Shown one piece after another: positions 1-8,057 of a stretch of 64,000 nucleotides of DNA. The notes below the pieces were generated by a model that saw only the letters and a program-made list of their open reading frames with translations, searched no databases and was not told where the DNA came from. The position numbers and the translations under genes are program-made. Location of the stretch: contig NZ_JQML01000001.1 in the NCBI RefSeq assembly GCF_000744705.1, forward strand, positions 4,226,017 through 4,290,016, given 5' to 3'. Every line of letters begins with the position of its first letter. The stretch's first letter is position 1. Source of the DNA: Streptacidiphilus albus JL83 (lineage in GTDB: Bacteria > Actinomycetota > Actinomycetes > Streptomycetales > Streptomycetaceae).

Positions 1-518
1 TCCGGGTCCAGGTAGCGCGGGATCAGCCGGGCCAGCGCGGCCGAGGTGGCCGGGGCCAGCTCGCTCGGCTTGACCACCACGGTGTTGCCCGCCGCCAGCG
101 CGCCCGCCAGCGGCACCGTCAGTAGCTGCACCGGGTAGTTCCAGGGCGCGATCACCAGCACCGTGCCCAGCGGGTCGAGCCGGGTGCCGGCGGTGGCGTC
201 GGCGCCGAACACCCCGGTCACGTCGACCGGCTGCGGGGCCAGCCACTCGGCCAGGTGCGCCAGGGTGTGGTCGATCTCCCGGACCGGGAGGTCGATGTCC
301 GCGCCGGACGCCTCCGCCTCCGGCTTGCCCAGGTCCTGGTGCAGCGCCTCAACCAGCTCGGCCCGGTTCTCGGTCAGCAGCGCGCGCAGCCGGGTCAGCT
401 GCTCCGTGCGCCAGTCCAGCGGCCTGGTCCGGCCGCTGCGGAAGGTGGCGCGCAGCCGCGCGACCAGCTCGGCGGGCTGCTCGGCGGCGGCACGGGGGGC
501 GGCGGGGGCAGTGCTCAT
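1..518 (-). CDS. Aldehyde dehydrogenase family protein, N-terminal part (cut by window edge)
   Basis: The first 172 residues of an NAD(P)-dependent aldehyde dehydrogenase are readable from an ATG at 518; the rest, including the catalytic cysteine, lies outside the window. The family signature PWNYP is at residues 125-129, and the cofactor-binding stretch ending in VVVKPSE (K150) follows the AGNT motif. The short N-terminus before PWNYP resembles the class 3 (fatty or aromatic aldehyde) type more than betaine aldehyde dehydrogenases, which is inference. It is divergent from the HD hydrolase gene and shares a 155-bp intergenic region with it that holds a perfect dyad next to a TTGACA motif. Substrate unknown. 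Confidence 0.85.
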   Translation of the reverse strand, partial: MSTAPAAPRAAAEQPAELVARLRATFRSGRTRPLDWRTEQLTRLRALLTENRAELVEALHQDLGKPEAEASGADIDLPVREIDHTLAHLAEWLAPQPVDVTGVFGADATAGTRLDPLGTVLVIAPWNYPVQLLTVPLAGALAAGNTVVVKPSELAPATSAALARLIPRYLDP

Positions 519-605
519 GGGGTGCCTCATCGGTGCGTGGGGGTGGACGCGTTCGACGCGCGGTGCCGGCCTCTGGTCGGCATGTTTCGACGGTAAACCT
601 CAATA

Positions 606-620
606 GTTGATAATGTCAAC
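606..620. promoter_or_regulatory. Candidate operator dyad in the divergent promoter region
   Basis: GTTGA-N5-TCAAC is a perfect inverted repeat in an AT-rich patch that stands out from its very GC-rich surroundings. Read on the minus strand it contains TTGACA, a good -35 hexamer for the aldehyde dehydrogenase gene, so a bound repressor would cover the promoter. The size and spacing suit a MarR- or TetR-type dimer. No regulator gene is visible in the window, so the binding protein is unknown. Confidence 0.45.
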
Positions 621-673
621 AATACATGCCGACCACCTCCCCGAACGGCCGCTCCACGGCGCAGAATGGCCCC

Positions 674-1345
674 ATGTCCTCGCTGCCCCACCCCGATACC
701 GCACTCGCCGCCGCCCTGCTGGAACGCTGGACCGAGCTGGTCCACCGGGTCCGCCCCGGCGCCGGACCCGACCCCGCGCCCTACGGCGACCAACTGCTGC
801 GCCGCTGGTCCGAGCCCTGGCGCCGGTACCACACGCTGCGCCATCTGGACGCGGTGCTGACCGTGCTCGACGAGCTGGCCGACGCCGGCGCGGCGGGAAA
901 CGCCGACACCGCCCGGCTCGCCGCCTGGTTCCACGACGCCGTCTACGCGCCGGAGCGCAGCGAGAACGAGGAGCGCAGCGCCCGGCTGGCCGAGCGCGTC
1001 CTGCCGGAGCTGGGGCTGCCGGCCGCCGCCGTGGCCGGGACGGCCCGGCTGGTCCGGCTGACGGCCGCGCACGACCCCGCGCCCGACGACGCCGACGGCG
1101 CGCTGCTCTGCGACGCCGACCTGGCCGTCCTCGGCGGCCCGGCGGCGGCCTACGCCGCCTACGCGGCGGCGGTACGCGCCGAGTACGGCTTCGTCCCGGA
1201 CCCGGAGTTCCGGACCGGCCGGGCGGCGGTGCTGCGGCAGCTGCTCGCCCTCCCCCGGCTCTACCGCACCCCGGCCGCCGCGGCGGCCTACGGCGTCCGG
1301 GCGCGGGCCAATCTGGAGGCCGAGCTGGCCGAACTGGGCGGCTGA
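674..1345 (+). CDS. HD-superfamily metal-dependent phosphohydrolase
   Basis: A 223-residue protein with the HD-domain metal ligands in order: RYHTLRH (H53, H57), then WFHD (H87, D88), then a NEE motif near residue 98-100. This matches the COG4339 group of predicted metal-dependent phosphohydrolases, cytoplasmic enzymes with poorly known substrates. I chose the ATG at 674; an in-frame ATG at 626 would add 16 residues rich in Thr, Ser and Pro that do not look like family sequence. It stands alone, convergent with the DUF4031 pair. Substrate and pathway cannot be inferred. Confidence 0.8.
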   Translation: MSSLPHPDTALAAALLERWTELVHRVRPGAGPDPAPYGDQLLRRWSEPWRRYHTLRHLDAVLTVLDELADAGAAGNADTARLAAWFHDAVYAPERSENEERSARLAERVLPELGLPAAAVAGTARLVRLTAAHDPAPDDADGALLCDADLAVLGGPAAAYAAYAAAVRAEYGFVPDPEFRTGRAAVLRQLLALPRLYRTPAAAAAYGVRARANLEAELAELGG

Positions 1346-1430
1346 GGGCACCGGTCGGTTCAGGGCGCGGTCGGTTGAGGGAGCGGTCGGGCGAGGGCGC
1401 CGGTCGGCCGAGGGTGCCGGTCGGGCGCGG
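1345..1430. repeat. Five imperfect 16-17-bp tandem repeats between convergent genes
   Basis: Starting at the stop codon of the HD gene there are five head-to-tail copies of a unit beginning AGGG and containing CGGTCGG. Units are 16 or 17 bp, so the array does not keep one reading frame. It fills the gap between two convergent genes. It looks like a minisatellite formed by slippage; it has no spacers and is not CRISPR. Confidence 0.75.
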
Positions 1431-1431
1431 C

Positions 1432-1692
1432 TCAGCCGGCGTGCTTGCGCCTGCGCAGTCCCGCCGCGGTGATCCGGGCGACCAGCTCCCGGCTGCCGAC
1501 CGGCTGCGCACCGGCGGCCAGCGCGTCGGCGTAGCGGGGCTCGGGGAGGTCGTAGTGGTCGCGCTCGAAGCCCCGCTCCGGCACCCCGAGCAGCCGGGCG
1601 AAGGCGTGCAGCTCCTCGTAGGAGCTGTCGCTGACCAGGTGCGACCAGAGCCGGCCGTGGCCCGGCCAGGTGGGCGGGTCGATCAGGATCAT
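1432..1692 (-). CDS. DUF4031 domain protein
   Basis: 86 residues beginning MILIDPPTWPGHGRLWSH, which is the DUF4031 signature: a short hydrophobic strand, then a PPTWPGHG loop and a later HDLPxxRY-like segment (here DHYDLPEPRY). The family is small, cytoplasmic and of unknown function. Its ATG overlaps the stop of the upstream gene (ATGA), so the two are translationally coupled. The tail RRRKHAG is basic. Confidence 0.75.
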   Translation of the reverse strand: MILIDPPTWPGHGRLWSHLVSDSSYEELHAFARLLGVPERGFERDHYDLPEPRYADALAAGAQPVGSRELVARITAAGLRRRKHAG

Positions 1693-2066
1693 GCGCCCGA
1701 ACCGCCCGAACCCCCCAGCGCCCCGACCGGGGCGACCACGAGCCCCTCCTTCTCGCAGACCCAGTGCGGGTCCGGACCGAGCTCCGGCTCGACGCTGAGC
1801 GGCTGGAGGTCGCCCCCGGCCGTGCAGGAGGGGCAGAGCGGCCAGCGGCCGTAGCTCTCCAGCAGGGCGTCCTGGACGTCCTGGGCGACCAGCCCGAGGA
1901 CGTACTCCGCGCCCTCCGGCCACTGCTCGACCCACCAGCGGCGCTGCGCCACCGCGTCCTCCAGCAGCGACACCACGGTGGCATCGGCGACGTCCCTGGC
2001 GCTCAGGTCGCGGAGGACCCCGGCGCGGGCGGTGTGCAGGGCGGCTTCCAGGCCTTCGGCATCCAT
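1689..2066 (-). CDS. Hypothetical protein with a CxxC motif, coupled to the DUF4031 gene
   Basis: I do not recognise a named family. The 125-residue reading from the ATG at 2066 has a helical acidic N-terminus, a CPSC pair near residue 79-82 followed by one further Cys (WVCEKEG), which resembles half of a zinc ribbon, and a Gly/Ser-rich tail. A GTG at 2084 would add six residues; neither start has a strong Shine-Dalgarno sequence. The 4-bp ATGA overlap with the DUF4031 gene suggests a two-gene operon. Confidence 0.6.
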   Translation of the reverse strand: MDAEGLEAALHTARAGVLRDLSARDVADATVVSLLEDAVAQRRWWVEQWPEGAEYVLGLVAQDVQDALLESYGRWPLCPSCTAGGDLQPLSVEPELGPDPHWVCEKEGLVVAPVGALGGSGGSGA

Positions 2067-2111
2067 CCGGCCATTCTCTCGCACCCGCCGCCGACCGGGC
2101 CGCCGGGAACG

Positions 2112-2153
2112 CCGCGAGGCGGCCCTCCCCGGAAGGGGAGGACCGCCTCGCGG
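2112..2153 (-). terminator. Terminator hairpin downstream of groEL2
   Basis: Inverted repeat with a 19-bp stem (one mismatch) and GGAA/TTCC loop, 44 bp beyond the groEL2 stop. Very stable but without a U-run, as is common in this group. The groEL2 side is the likely user; the gene further along on the same strand begins at 2066. Confidence 0.8.
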
Positions 2154-2196
2154 TCAGTGCTGCTTCAGGTCCTGCCGATCCCGATCGAGCGTGGGA

Positions 2197-3897
<1,701 letters not shown>

Positions 3898-3937
3898 TCA
3901 CTTCCCGTCGCGCCCGGGGCCTCACCTACCCGGCCCG

Positions 3938-3964
3938 TTGTCACTCTCTACCTCAGAGTGCTAA
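3938..3964 (-). promoter_or_regulatory. CIRCE element (proximal), HrcA operator for groEL2
   Basis: In gene orientation: TTAGCACTC - N9 - GAGTGACAA, i.e. the CIRCE consensus TTAGCACTC-N9-GAGTGCTAA with two mismatches in the right arm. It lies 119-145 bp upstream of the start codon, just downstream of the candidate -10 box, so HrcA bound here would block transcript initiation or early elongation. Confidence 0.85.
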
Positions 3965-3970
3965 CGCCAA

Positions 3971-3999
3971 TGATTAGCACTCGACCCCCTTGAGTGCAA
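3971..3999 (-). promoter_or_regulatory. Candidate housekeeping promoter of groEL2
   Basis: Gene orientation TTGCAC (3999-3994), 17-bp spacer, TAATCA (3976-3971). The -35 hexamer lies in the left arm of the distal CIRCE and the -10 lies just beyond its right arm, the usual geometry for HrcA-controlled promoters. No start site was measured. Confidence 0.55.
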
Positions 4000-4000
4000 G
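3974..4000 (-). promoter_or_regulatory. CIRCE element (distal), HrcA operator for groEL2
   Basis: In gene orientation: CTTGCACTC - N9 - GAGTGCTAA; the right arm is a perfect CIRCE half-site and the left arm differs at two positions. It is separated from the proximal CIRCE by 9 bp, so the four half-sites are evenly spaced (9-bp gaps throughout) and the two inner half-sites, the best matches, also form an inside-out dyad. Confidence 0.88.
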
Positions 4001-4050
4001 CGGCTCGGGGGGTGGCGCTGCGGGAGCGGGGCGGGAGCGGACGGCCAAAG

Positions 4051-4089
4051 CCGCCAGGCCCGCACCCCCGAAGGGTGCGGGCCTGGCGG
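4051..4089 (-). terminator. Terminator hairpin downstream of cspA
   Basis: Perfect 17-bp inverted repeat around a CCGAA/TTCGG loop, about 70 bp past the cspA stop and just before the groEL2 control region. It separates the cspA transcript from groEL2. Confidence 0.85.
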
Positions 4090-4161
4090 AAGACCTGCGT
4101 CACTGCTTCGTTCGGAACGAGGCTCGGCCGGTCATGTCTAGTCAGCGATCACCCGACCAGG

Positions 4162-4362
4162 TCACACCACGCGGACCATGTCCGCCTGCGGACCCTTCTG
4201 ACCCTGCGAGATCTCGAACTCGACTCGCTGGCCCTCTTCGAGCGACCGGTACCCGTCCATCTGGATCGCGCTGTAGTGGACGAACACGTCCGCACCACCG
4301 TCGACCGCGATGAAGCCGTACCCCTTCTCCGCGTTGAACCACTTGACGGTGCCCTGAGCCAT
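4162..4362 (-). CDS. Cold-shock domain protein (CspA family)
   Basis: 66 residues, the normal size, beginning [17 protein letters not shown], with both RNA-binding motifs intact: KGYGFIA (RNP1) and DVFVHYSAI (RNP2). Single-stranded RNA/DNA chaperone in the cytoplasm. Start ATG 4362 is preceded by AATAGGGGAG. From memory this corresponds to the scoF-type gene next to groEL2 in S. coelicolor. A long leader and a promoter with a flanking dyad lie upstream. No sign that it is cold-specific rather than constitutive. Confidence 0.95.
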   Translation of the reverse strand: MAQGTVKWFNAEKGYGFIAVDGGADVFVHYSAIQMDGYRSLEEGQRVEFEISQGQKGPQADMVRVV

Positions 4363-4454
4363 TCCAAACTCCCCTATTACTGGCCCTTTCACGGTCCGCA
4401 CTCCGCGGTCCGGGCCGGGCTACTGCGCGCTGCGCAACGCTCCGACCGACGCTG

Positions 4455-4489
4455 AATGTATCCACTCCGATGCCCTCTGCAACAGGGCA
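4455..4489 (-). promoter_or_regulatory. Candidate cspA promoter with overlapping dyad
   Basis: Gene orientation TTGCAG (4482-4477), 16-bp spacer, TACATT (4460-4455), giving a leader of roughly 85-90 nt before the cspA ATG. The -35 is flanked by an inverted repeat TGCCCT-N7-AGGGCA (4471-4489) that could be an operator. Inference from sequence only. Confidence 0.5.
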
Positions 4490-4927
4490 TAAGGCGGTTA
4501 ATTCTTGGAGGGTGTTATCGGACAGGTGCCGGCGAACGCCAACAAACCCGCGCAATACGGTCCGGACATAGCGGACCAGCAGGACAAAAAGAACTGTAAA
4601 TTCTGACGCCGGGCCGCAGTCCGGCCGGGACTGCCGGGCCGGGGCGGGCAGGAGCGGCACGGGGGACCCGGGCGGCGGAAGCCGGGGACCCGGTGGGCGC
4701 GGCGCGGTTCGAACGTGGTGCCGGCGGTACAGGACCGGACAGCGGCCCGAAAGCGGCGTACGGAAAGCGACGGCCGAAAAGCAACGCTGCCCGAGCGGCC
4801 CTCGGCCACTCTACCGCTGTCGCGGAGCACCCGACGCCGCGCGGTGCTCCAGCACGCTCCGTATCGGAAAGAGGATCGGAACCTTCCGGTCCTATTGTGT
4901 GCGCCCTTTGCCGGCGCCCCGGAACAG
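4490..4927. other. Gene-free stretch between cspA promoter and the sulfur-carrier terminator
   Basis: About 440 bp. Reading frames here have poor codon use and no family resemblance. The part near 4495-4600 is AT-richer than the rest and may hold further promoter elements for cspA. I see no RNA gene or repeat in it. Confidence 0.5.
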
Positions 4928-4966
4928 CGGAACCGGGTCCCTGGGAATTCAGGGGACCCGGTTCCG
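4928..4966 (-). terminator. Terminator hairpin downstream of the thrC - sulfur carrier unit
   Basis: Inverted repeat CGGAACCGGGTCCC...GGGACCCGGTTCCG with one bulged base, 27 bp beyond the sulfur-carrier stop codon and followed in that direction by sequence without genes. Confidence 0.8.
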
Positions 4967-4992
4967 GAATTACCTGCAGTTGCCGCCGGTGA

Positions 4993-5271
4993 TCAGCAGC
5001 CGCCGGCCACGGCGGGAATGATCGACACATTCGCGCCGTCCGCGGTGGCCGTCTCCAGGCCGTCCGCGAACCGAACGTCGTCGTCGTTCACGTACACATT
5101 GACGAAACGGCGCAGCTTGCCGGTGTCGTCCAGGATCCGGCCGCCGATACCGGCGTGGTTGGCCTCCAGGTCGGCGATGACCGCGGCCAGGGTCGCGCCC
5201 TCGGCCTTCACCTCGGCCGCGCCGCCGGTGTAGGTGCGCAGGATGGTCGGAATGCGGACGGAAACGCTCAT
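4993..5271 (-). CDS. cysO: CysO-like sulfur carrier protein (ThiS/MoaD fold)
   Basis: 92 residues with a ubiquitin-like MoaD/ThiS fold, beginning MSVSVRIPTILRTYTGG and containing RRFVNVYVNDDDVRF, close to mycobacterial CysO. Such carriers hold sulfur as a C-terminal Gly-thiocarboxylate for cysteine (CysM route) or other sulfur chemistry. The tail is VAGGC: one encoded Cys follows the di-Gly, so the active GG terminus would need trimming, as a Mec+-type JAMM protease does in related systems. It lies 79 bp downstream of thrC, probably on the same transcript. cysM and mec are not in the window. ThiS or MoaD proper are less likely by sequence. Confidence 0.82.
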   Translation of the reverse strand: MSVSVRIPTILRTYTGGAAEVKAEGATLAAVIADLEANHAGIGGRILDDTGKLRRFVNVYVNDDDVRFADGLETATADGANVSIIPAVAGGC

Positions 5272-5350
5272 GCTCTAGCTCCTGACCTGACTTCGTTCGG
5301 AGACGGCTGCGGGCGCCGCGCTCCCTGATCGGTTCCCCCGCTACGCTCGG

Positions 5351-6649
5351 TCACCCGAGTCCGGCCTCGCGGAACGAGTCCAGGGTGGGGCGGATGGTGG
5401 CGGACAGGCCGGTGGTGGCCTCCACCGCGTCCAGCGTCTTCAGGCCGTCGCCGGTGTTCAGCACGACGGTCTCGGCGGCCGGGTCGAGCAGGCCGTTCTC
5501 GATGAGCTTGCGCAGCACGCCGACGGTCACGCCGCCCGCGGTCTCCGCGAAGATGCCCTCGGTCCGCGCCAGCAGCTTGATGGCGTCCACGATCTGCGCG
5601 TCGTCGACGTCCTCGACCGCGCCGCCGGTGCGGCGGCAGATGTCCAGGACGTAGGGGCCGTCGGCGGGGTTGCCGATGGCGAGGGACTTGGCGATGGTGT
5701 CCGGCTTCTGCGGGCGGATCACGTCGCGGCCGGCCTTGAAGGCGACCGACACCGGGGAGCAGCCCTCGGCCTGGGCGCCGAAGATCTTGTAGGGCTTGTC
5801 CTCGACCAGGCCGAGGGCGATGAGCTCCTTCAGCCCCTTGTCGATCTTGGTGAGCTGGGAGCCCGAGGCGATCGGGATCACCAGCTGGTCCGGCAGCCGC
5901 CAGCCGAGCTGCTCGCAGATCTCGTAGGCCAGCGTCTTCGAGCCCTCGCCGTAGTAGGGGCGGAGGTTGACGTTGACGAAGCCCCAGCCCTCGCCGGCCG
6001 GGTCGCCGATCAGCTCCGAGCAGAAGCGGTTCACATCGTCGTAGTTGCCCTCGATGCCGACCAGCTCGCCGCCGTAGACCGCGGCCATGACGACCTTGCC
6101 CTGCTCCAGGTCGTGCGGGATGAAGACGCAGGAGCGCAGCCCGGTGCGGGCCGCCGCCGCGCCCACCGCGCCGGCCAGGTTGCCGGTGGAGGAGCAGGAG
6201 AGAGTGGTGAAGCCGAAGGTGCGGGCGGCCTCGACGGCGATCGCGACGACCCGGTCCTTGAAGGAGTGGGTCGGGTTGCCGGAGTCGTCCTTGACGTACA
6301 GGCCGCCGGTGACGCCCAGCTCGCGGGCCAGGTTGTCGGCCTTGACCAGCTTGGTCCAACCGGGGTTCAGGCCGGGGTGCTCGGCCACGTCGACCGGGAC
6401 CGGGAGCAGCGGCGCGTAGCGCCAGATGTTGGTGGGGCCCGCCTCGATCCGGGCGCGCAGTGCCTCGGGGTCGCCGACCGGCAGCTCGTAGGCCACCTCG
6501 AGCGGTCCGAAGCACTCGGTACAGGCGAAGTCGGGGGCCAGCGGCGAGCGCGCTCCGCACTCCCGGCAGGACAGGGCGACGGCGGGGCCGAAGGGCTGGT
6601 CGGTGGTGGGCGCGACGGGCGCGACGGGTGCTACGGCGGTGACAGCCAT
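5351..6649 (-). CDS. thrC: Threonine synthase
   Basis: PLP enzyme converting O-phosphohomoserine to threonine. From ATG 6649 the product is 432 residues: a Val/Ala/Pro-rich leader, a zinc-ribbon-like N-terminus (SCRECG and CTECFGPLE), the PLP-lysine motif NPTHSFKDR, and the Ser/Gly phosphate loop later on. Longer upstream starts would translate the riboswitch, so they are rejected. The cysO-like gene follows. A SAM-I riboswitch in the leader ties expression to SAM, the product of the competing methionine branch from the same substrate. Confidence 0.95.
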   Translation of the reverse strand: MAVTAVAPVAPVAPTTDQPFGPAVALSCRECGARSPLAPDFACTECFGPLEVAYELPVGDPEALRARIEAGPTNIWRYAPLLPVPVDVAEHPGLNPGWTKLVKADNLARELGVTGGLYVKDDSGNPTHSFKDRVVAIAVEAARTFGFTTLSCSSTGNLAGAVGAAAARTGLRSCVFIPHDLEQGKVVMAAVYGGELVGIEGNYDDVNRFCSELIGDPAGEGWGFVNVNLRPYYGEGSKTLAYEICEQLGWRLPDQLVIPIASGSQLTKIDKGLKELIALGLVEDKPYKIFGAQAEGCSPVSVAFKAGRDVIRPQKPDTIAKSLAIGNPADGPYVLDICRRTGGAVEDVDDAQIVDAIKLLARTEGIFAETAGGVTVGVLRKLIENGLLDPAAETVVLNTGDGLKTLDAVEATTGLSATIRPTLDSFREAGLG

Positions 6650-6668
6650 GATGGCGAGGCCCTCTCTC

Positions 6669-6798
6669 CTCATCTTCCCCGCGGCGTGTTCGCCGCAGGA
6701 CGGAATTGGCACCTTCCCCACCAGCGCCGGTACGGCTTGTGCTGGCAGGAGGGTTGCCGGGACTTCAACGGGCCGTTCCCTCAGTCCCTCTGGATGAG
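6669..6798 (-). promoter_or_regulatory. SAM-I (S-box) riboswitch in the thrC leader
   Basis: All parts of the S-box are readable in gene orientation. P1 is CTCATC (6798-6793) pairing with GATGAG (6674-6669). Then come GAGGGACTGAGGG, the conserved GGCCCGTTGAAGTCCCGGCAACC block (P2 and kink-turn, quoted in parts: CGGCCCG, TGAAGTCCC, CGGCAACC), the P3 arm CCAGC...GCTGG, the conserved GGTGCCAATTCC, and P4 GCGGCG-AACA-CGCCGC. The 3' strand of P1 runs into the purine-rich GAGGAGAGAGG that serves thrC as Shine-Dalgarno (6671-6661), suggesting control of translation rather than termination; no terminator hairpin follows. Confidence 0.93.
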
Positions 6799-6968
6799 CT
6801 CTATGGCGTCCGGTCGCGACCTGTCGGTCGGCGCCGGTGCGCATTTGTGCGTAAGACTGGGCACCCCCCGTGCAGCGGGCGTGCCGTGTCCCCAAGACTG
6901 TAACCGAAGCCCCCCGGCCGGATCACGATCGTCCGCGAGGCGAGACGCGGATCACCAAGAGGAGTCCT

Positions 6969-7979
6969 GTGCTTGACGAGGTCGCGGACTGGCTGCGCCG
7001 CCGCTCCTGGACGGCTGCCGACCGGCCGCTGTCGGACCTGCTGGCGGCCAAGCGGGCCACCGGCAGCACCGTCAGCGTGGTGCTGCCGGCCCTGGACGAG
7101 GAGGCCACGGTCGGCGGGATCGTCGCGGCCATCCGCCGGGACCTGATGGAGCGGTGCCCGCTGGTGGACGAGCTGGTGGTGGTCGACTCGGGATCCACCG
7201 ACGGGACCGCCCCGGCGGCGGCCCGGGCCGGGGCCCGGGTGGTGCACCGCGACGCGATCCTGCCCCGGCTGCCGGCCGAGCCCGGCAAGGGCGAGGTGCT
7301 GTGGCGCTCGCTGCTGGCTACCGAGGGCGACATCGTCTGCTTCATCGACGCCGACCTGCGCGAGTTCTCCTCCGCCTTCGTCTCCGGGATCGTCGGCCCG
7401 CTGCTGACCGACCCGGGCGTGGCCTTCGTCAAGGCGATGTACGACCGGCCGCTGGACACCGAGACGGTGTCCATCCCGGCCGGCGGCGGCCGGGTGACCG
7501 AGCTGGTGGCCCGGCCGCTGCTGAACCTGCACTGGCCGCTGCTGGCCGGCTTCGTCCAACCGCTGGGCGGCGAGTACGCGGCCCGGCGCTCGCTGCTGGA
7601 GCGGCTGCCCTTCGCCACCGGCTACGGGGTGGAGCTGGGCCTGCTGGTGGACGCGCTGGAGCTGGCCGGGCTGGACGCCCTGGCCCAGGTCGACGTGGGC
7701 GTGCGGCACCACCGGCACCAGGACGCCCAGGCACTGGGCCGGATGGCCGCGACCATCTACCGCACCGCGCTGGACCGGCTGGCCAGGACCGACCGGCTGA
7801 AGGCCGCCGACGACCTGGTCACCCCGAGGCTGACCCAGTTCACCCGGACGCCGGAGGGCTTCGCCCCGACCACGGTCGGGATACCGGGCCTCGACCGCCC
7901 ACCCGTGGTCACCCTGCCCGAGTACCGCTCCACCGGGCACCGGCGGCAGAACGCGGGCCCGAACACCGGTGGACGGTAG
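6969..7979 (+). CDS. gpgS: Glucosyl-3-phosphoglycerate synthase (GT-A glycosyltransferase)
   Basis: 336 residues. GpgS transfers glucose from a nucleotide sugar to 3-phosphoglycerate, the first step towards glucosylglycerate and, in mycobacteria, methylglucose lipopolysaccharide. Hallmarks: VVLPALDEEATVGGIV, VVDSGSTDGT, PGKGEVLWRSL, the metal-binding FIDADL, GGGRVTELVARPLL and GYGVELGLL. I chose GTG 6969 after AGAGGAG; an earlier start at 6870 adds a non-family leader. It precedes otsA by 78 bp in the same direction, so glucosylglycerate and trehalose synthesis are probably co-expressed as compatible-solute functions. The thrC leader is divergent. Confidence 0.9.
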   Translation: MLDEVADWLRRRSWTAADRPLSDLLAAKRATGSTVSVVLPALDEEATVGGIVAAIRRDLMERCPLVDELVVVDSGSTDGTAPAAARAGARVVHRDAILPRLPAEPGKGEVLWRSLLATEGDIVCFIDADLREFSSAFVSGIVGPLLTDPGVAFVKAMYDRPLDTETVSIPAGGGRVTELVARPLLNLHWPLLAGFVQPLGGEYAARRSLLERLPFATGYGVELGLLVDALELAGLDALAQVDVGVRHHRHQDAQALGRMAATIYRTALDRLARTDRLKAADDLVTPRLTQFTRTPEGFAPTTVGIPGLDRPPVVTLPEYRSTGHRRQNAGPNTGGR

Positions 7980-8057
7980 TACGAATACTGAACACCCGTG
8001 CAGCAACCGCCCGGACGGCGGGTTTGGCCCCCTCCCCGCAAGGCAAGGCTCTCAACC

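Noticed and set aside
1345..1430. CRISPR array
   Set aside because: Repeats are contiguous, imperfect, 16-17 bp, with no unique spacers and no cas genes in the window.
3974..4010. HAIR element (HspR site, CTTGAGT-N7-ACTCAAG) near groEL2
   Set aside because: Only one half-like sequence (CTTGAGT) is present; it is part of the distal CIRCE, and no second half follows.
6870..6968. Extended N-terminus for GpgS starting at 6870
   Set aside because: The extra 33 residues are Arg/Pro-rich and unlike the family; GTG 6969 has AGAGGAG upstream and gives the normal start.
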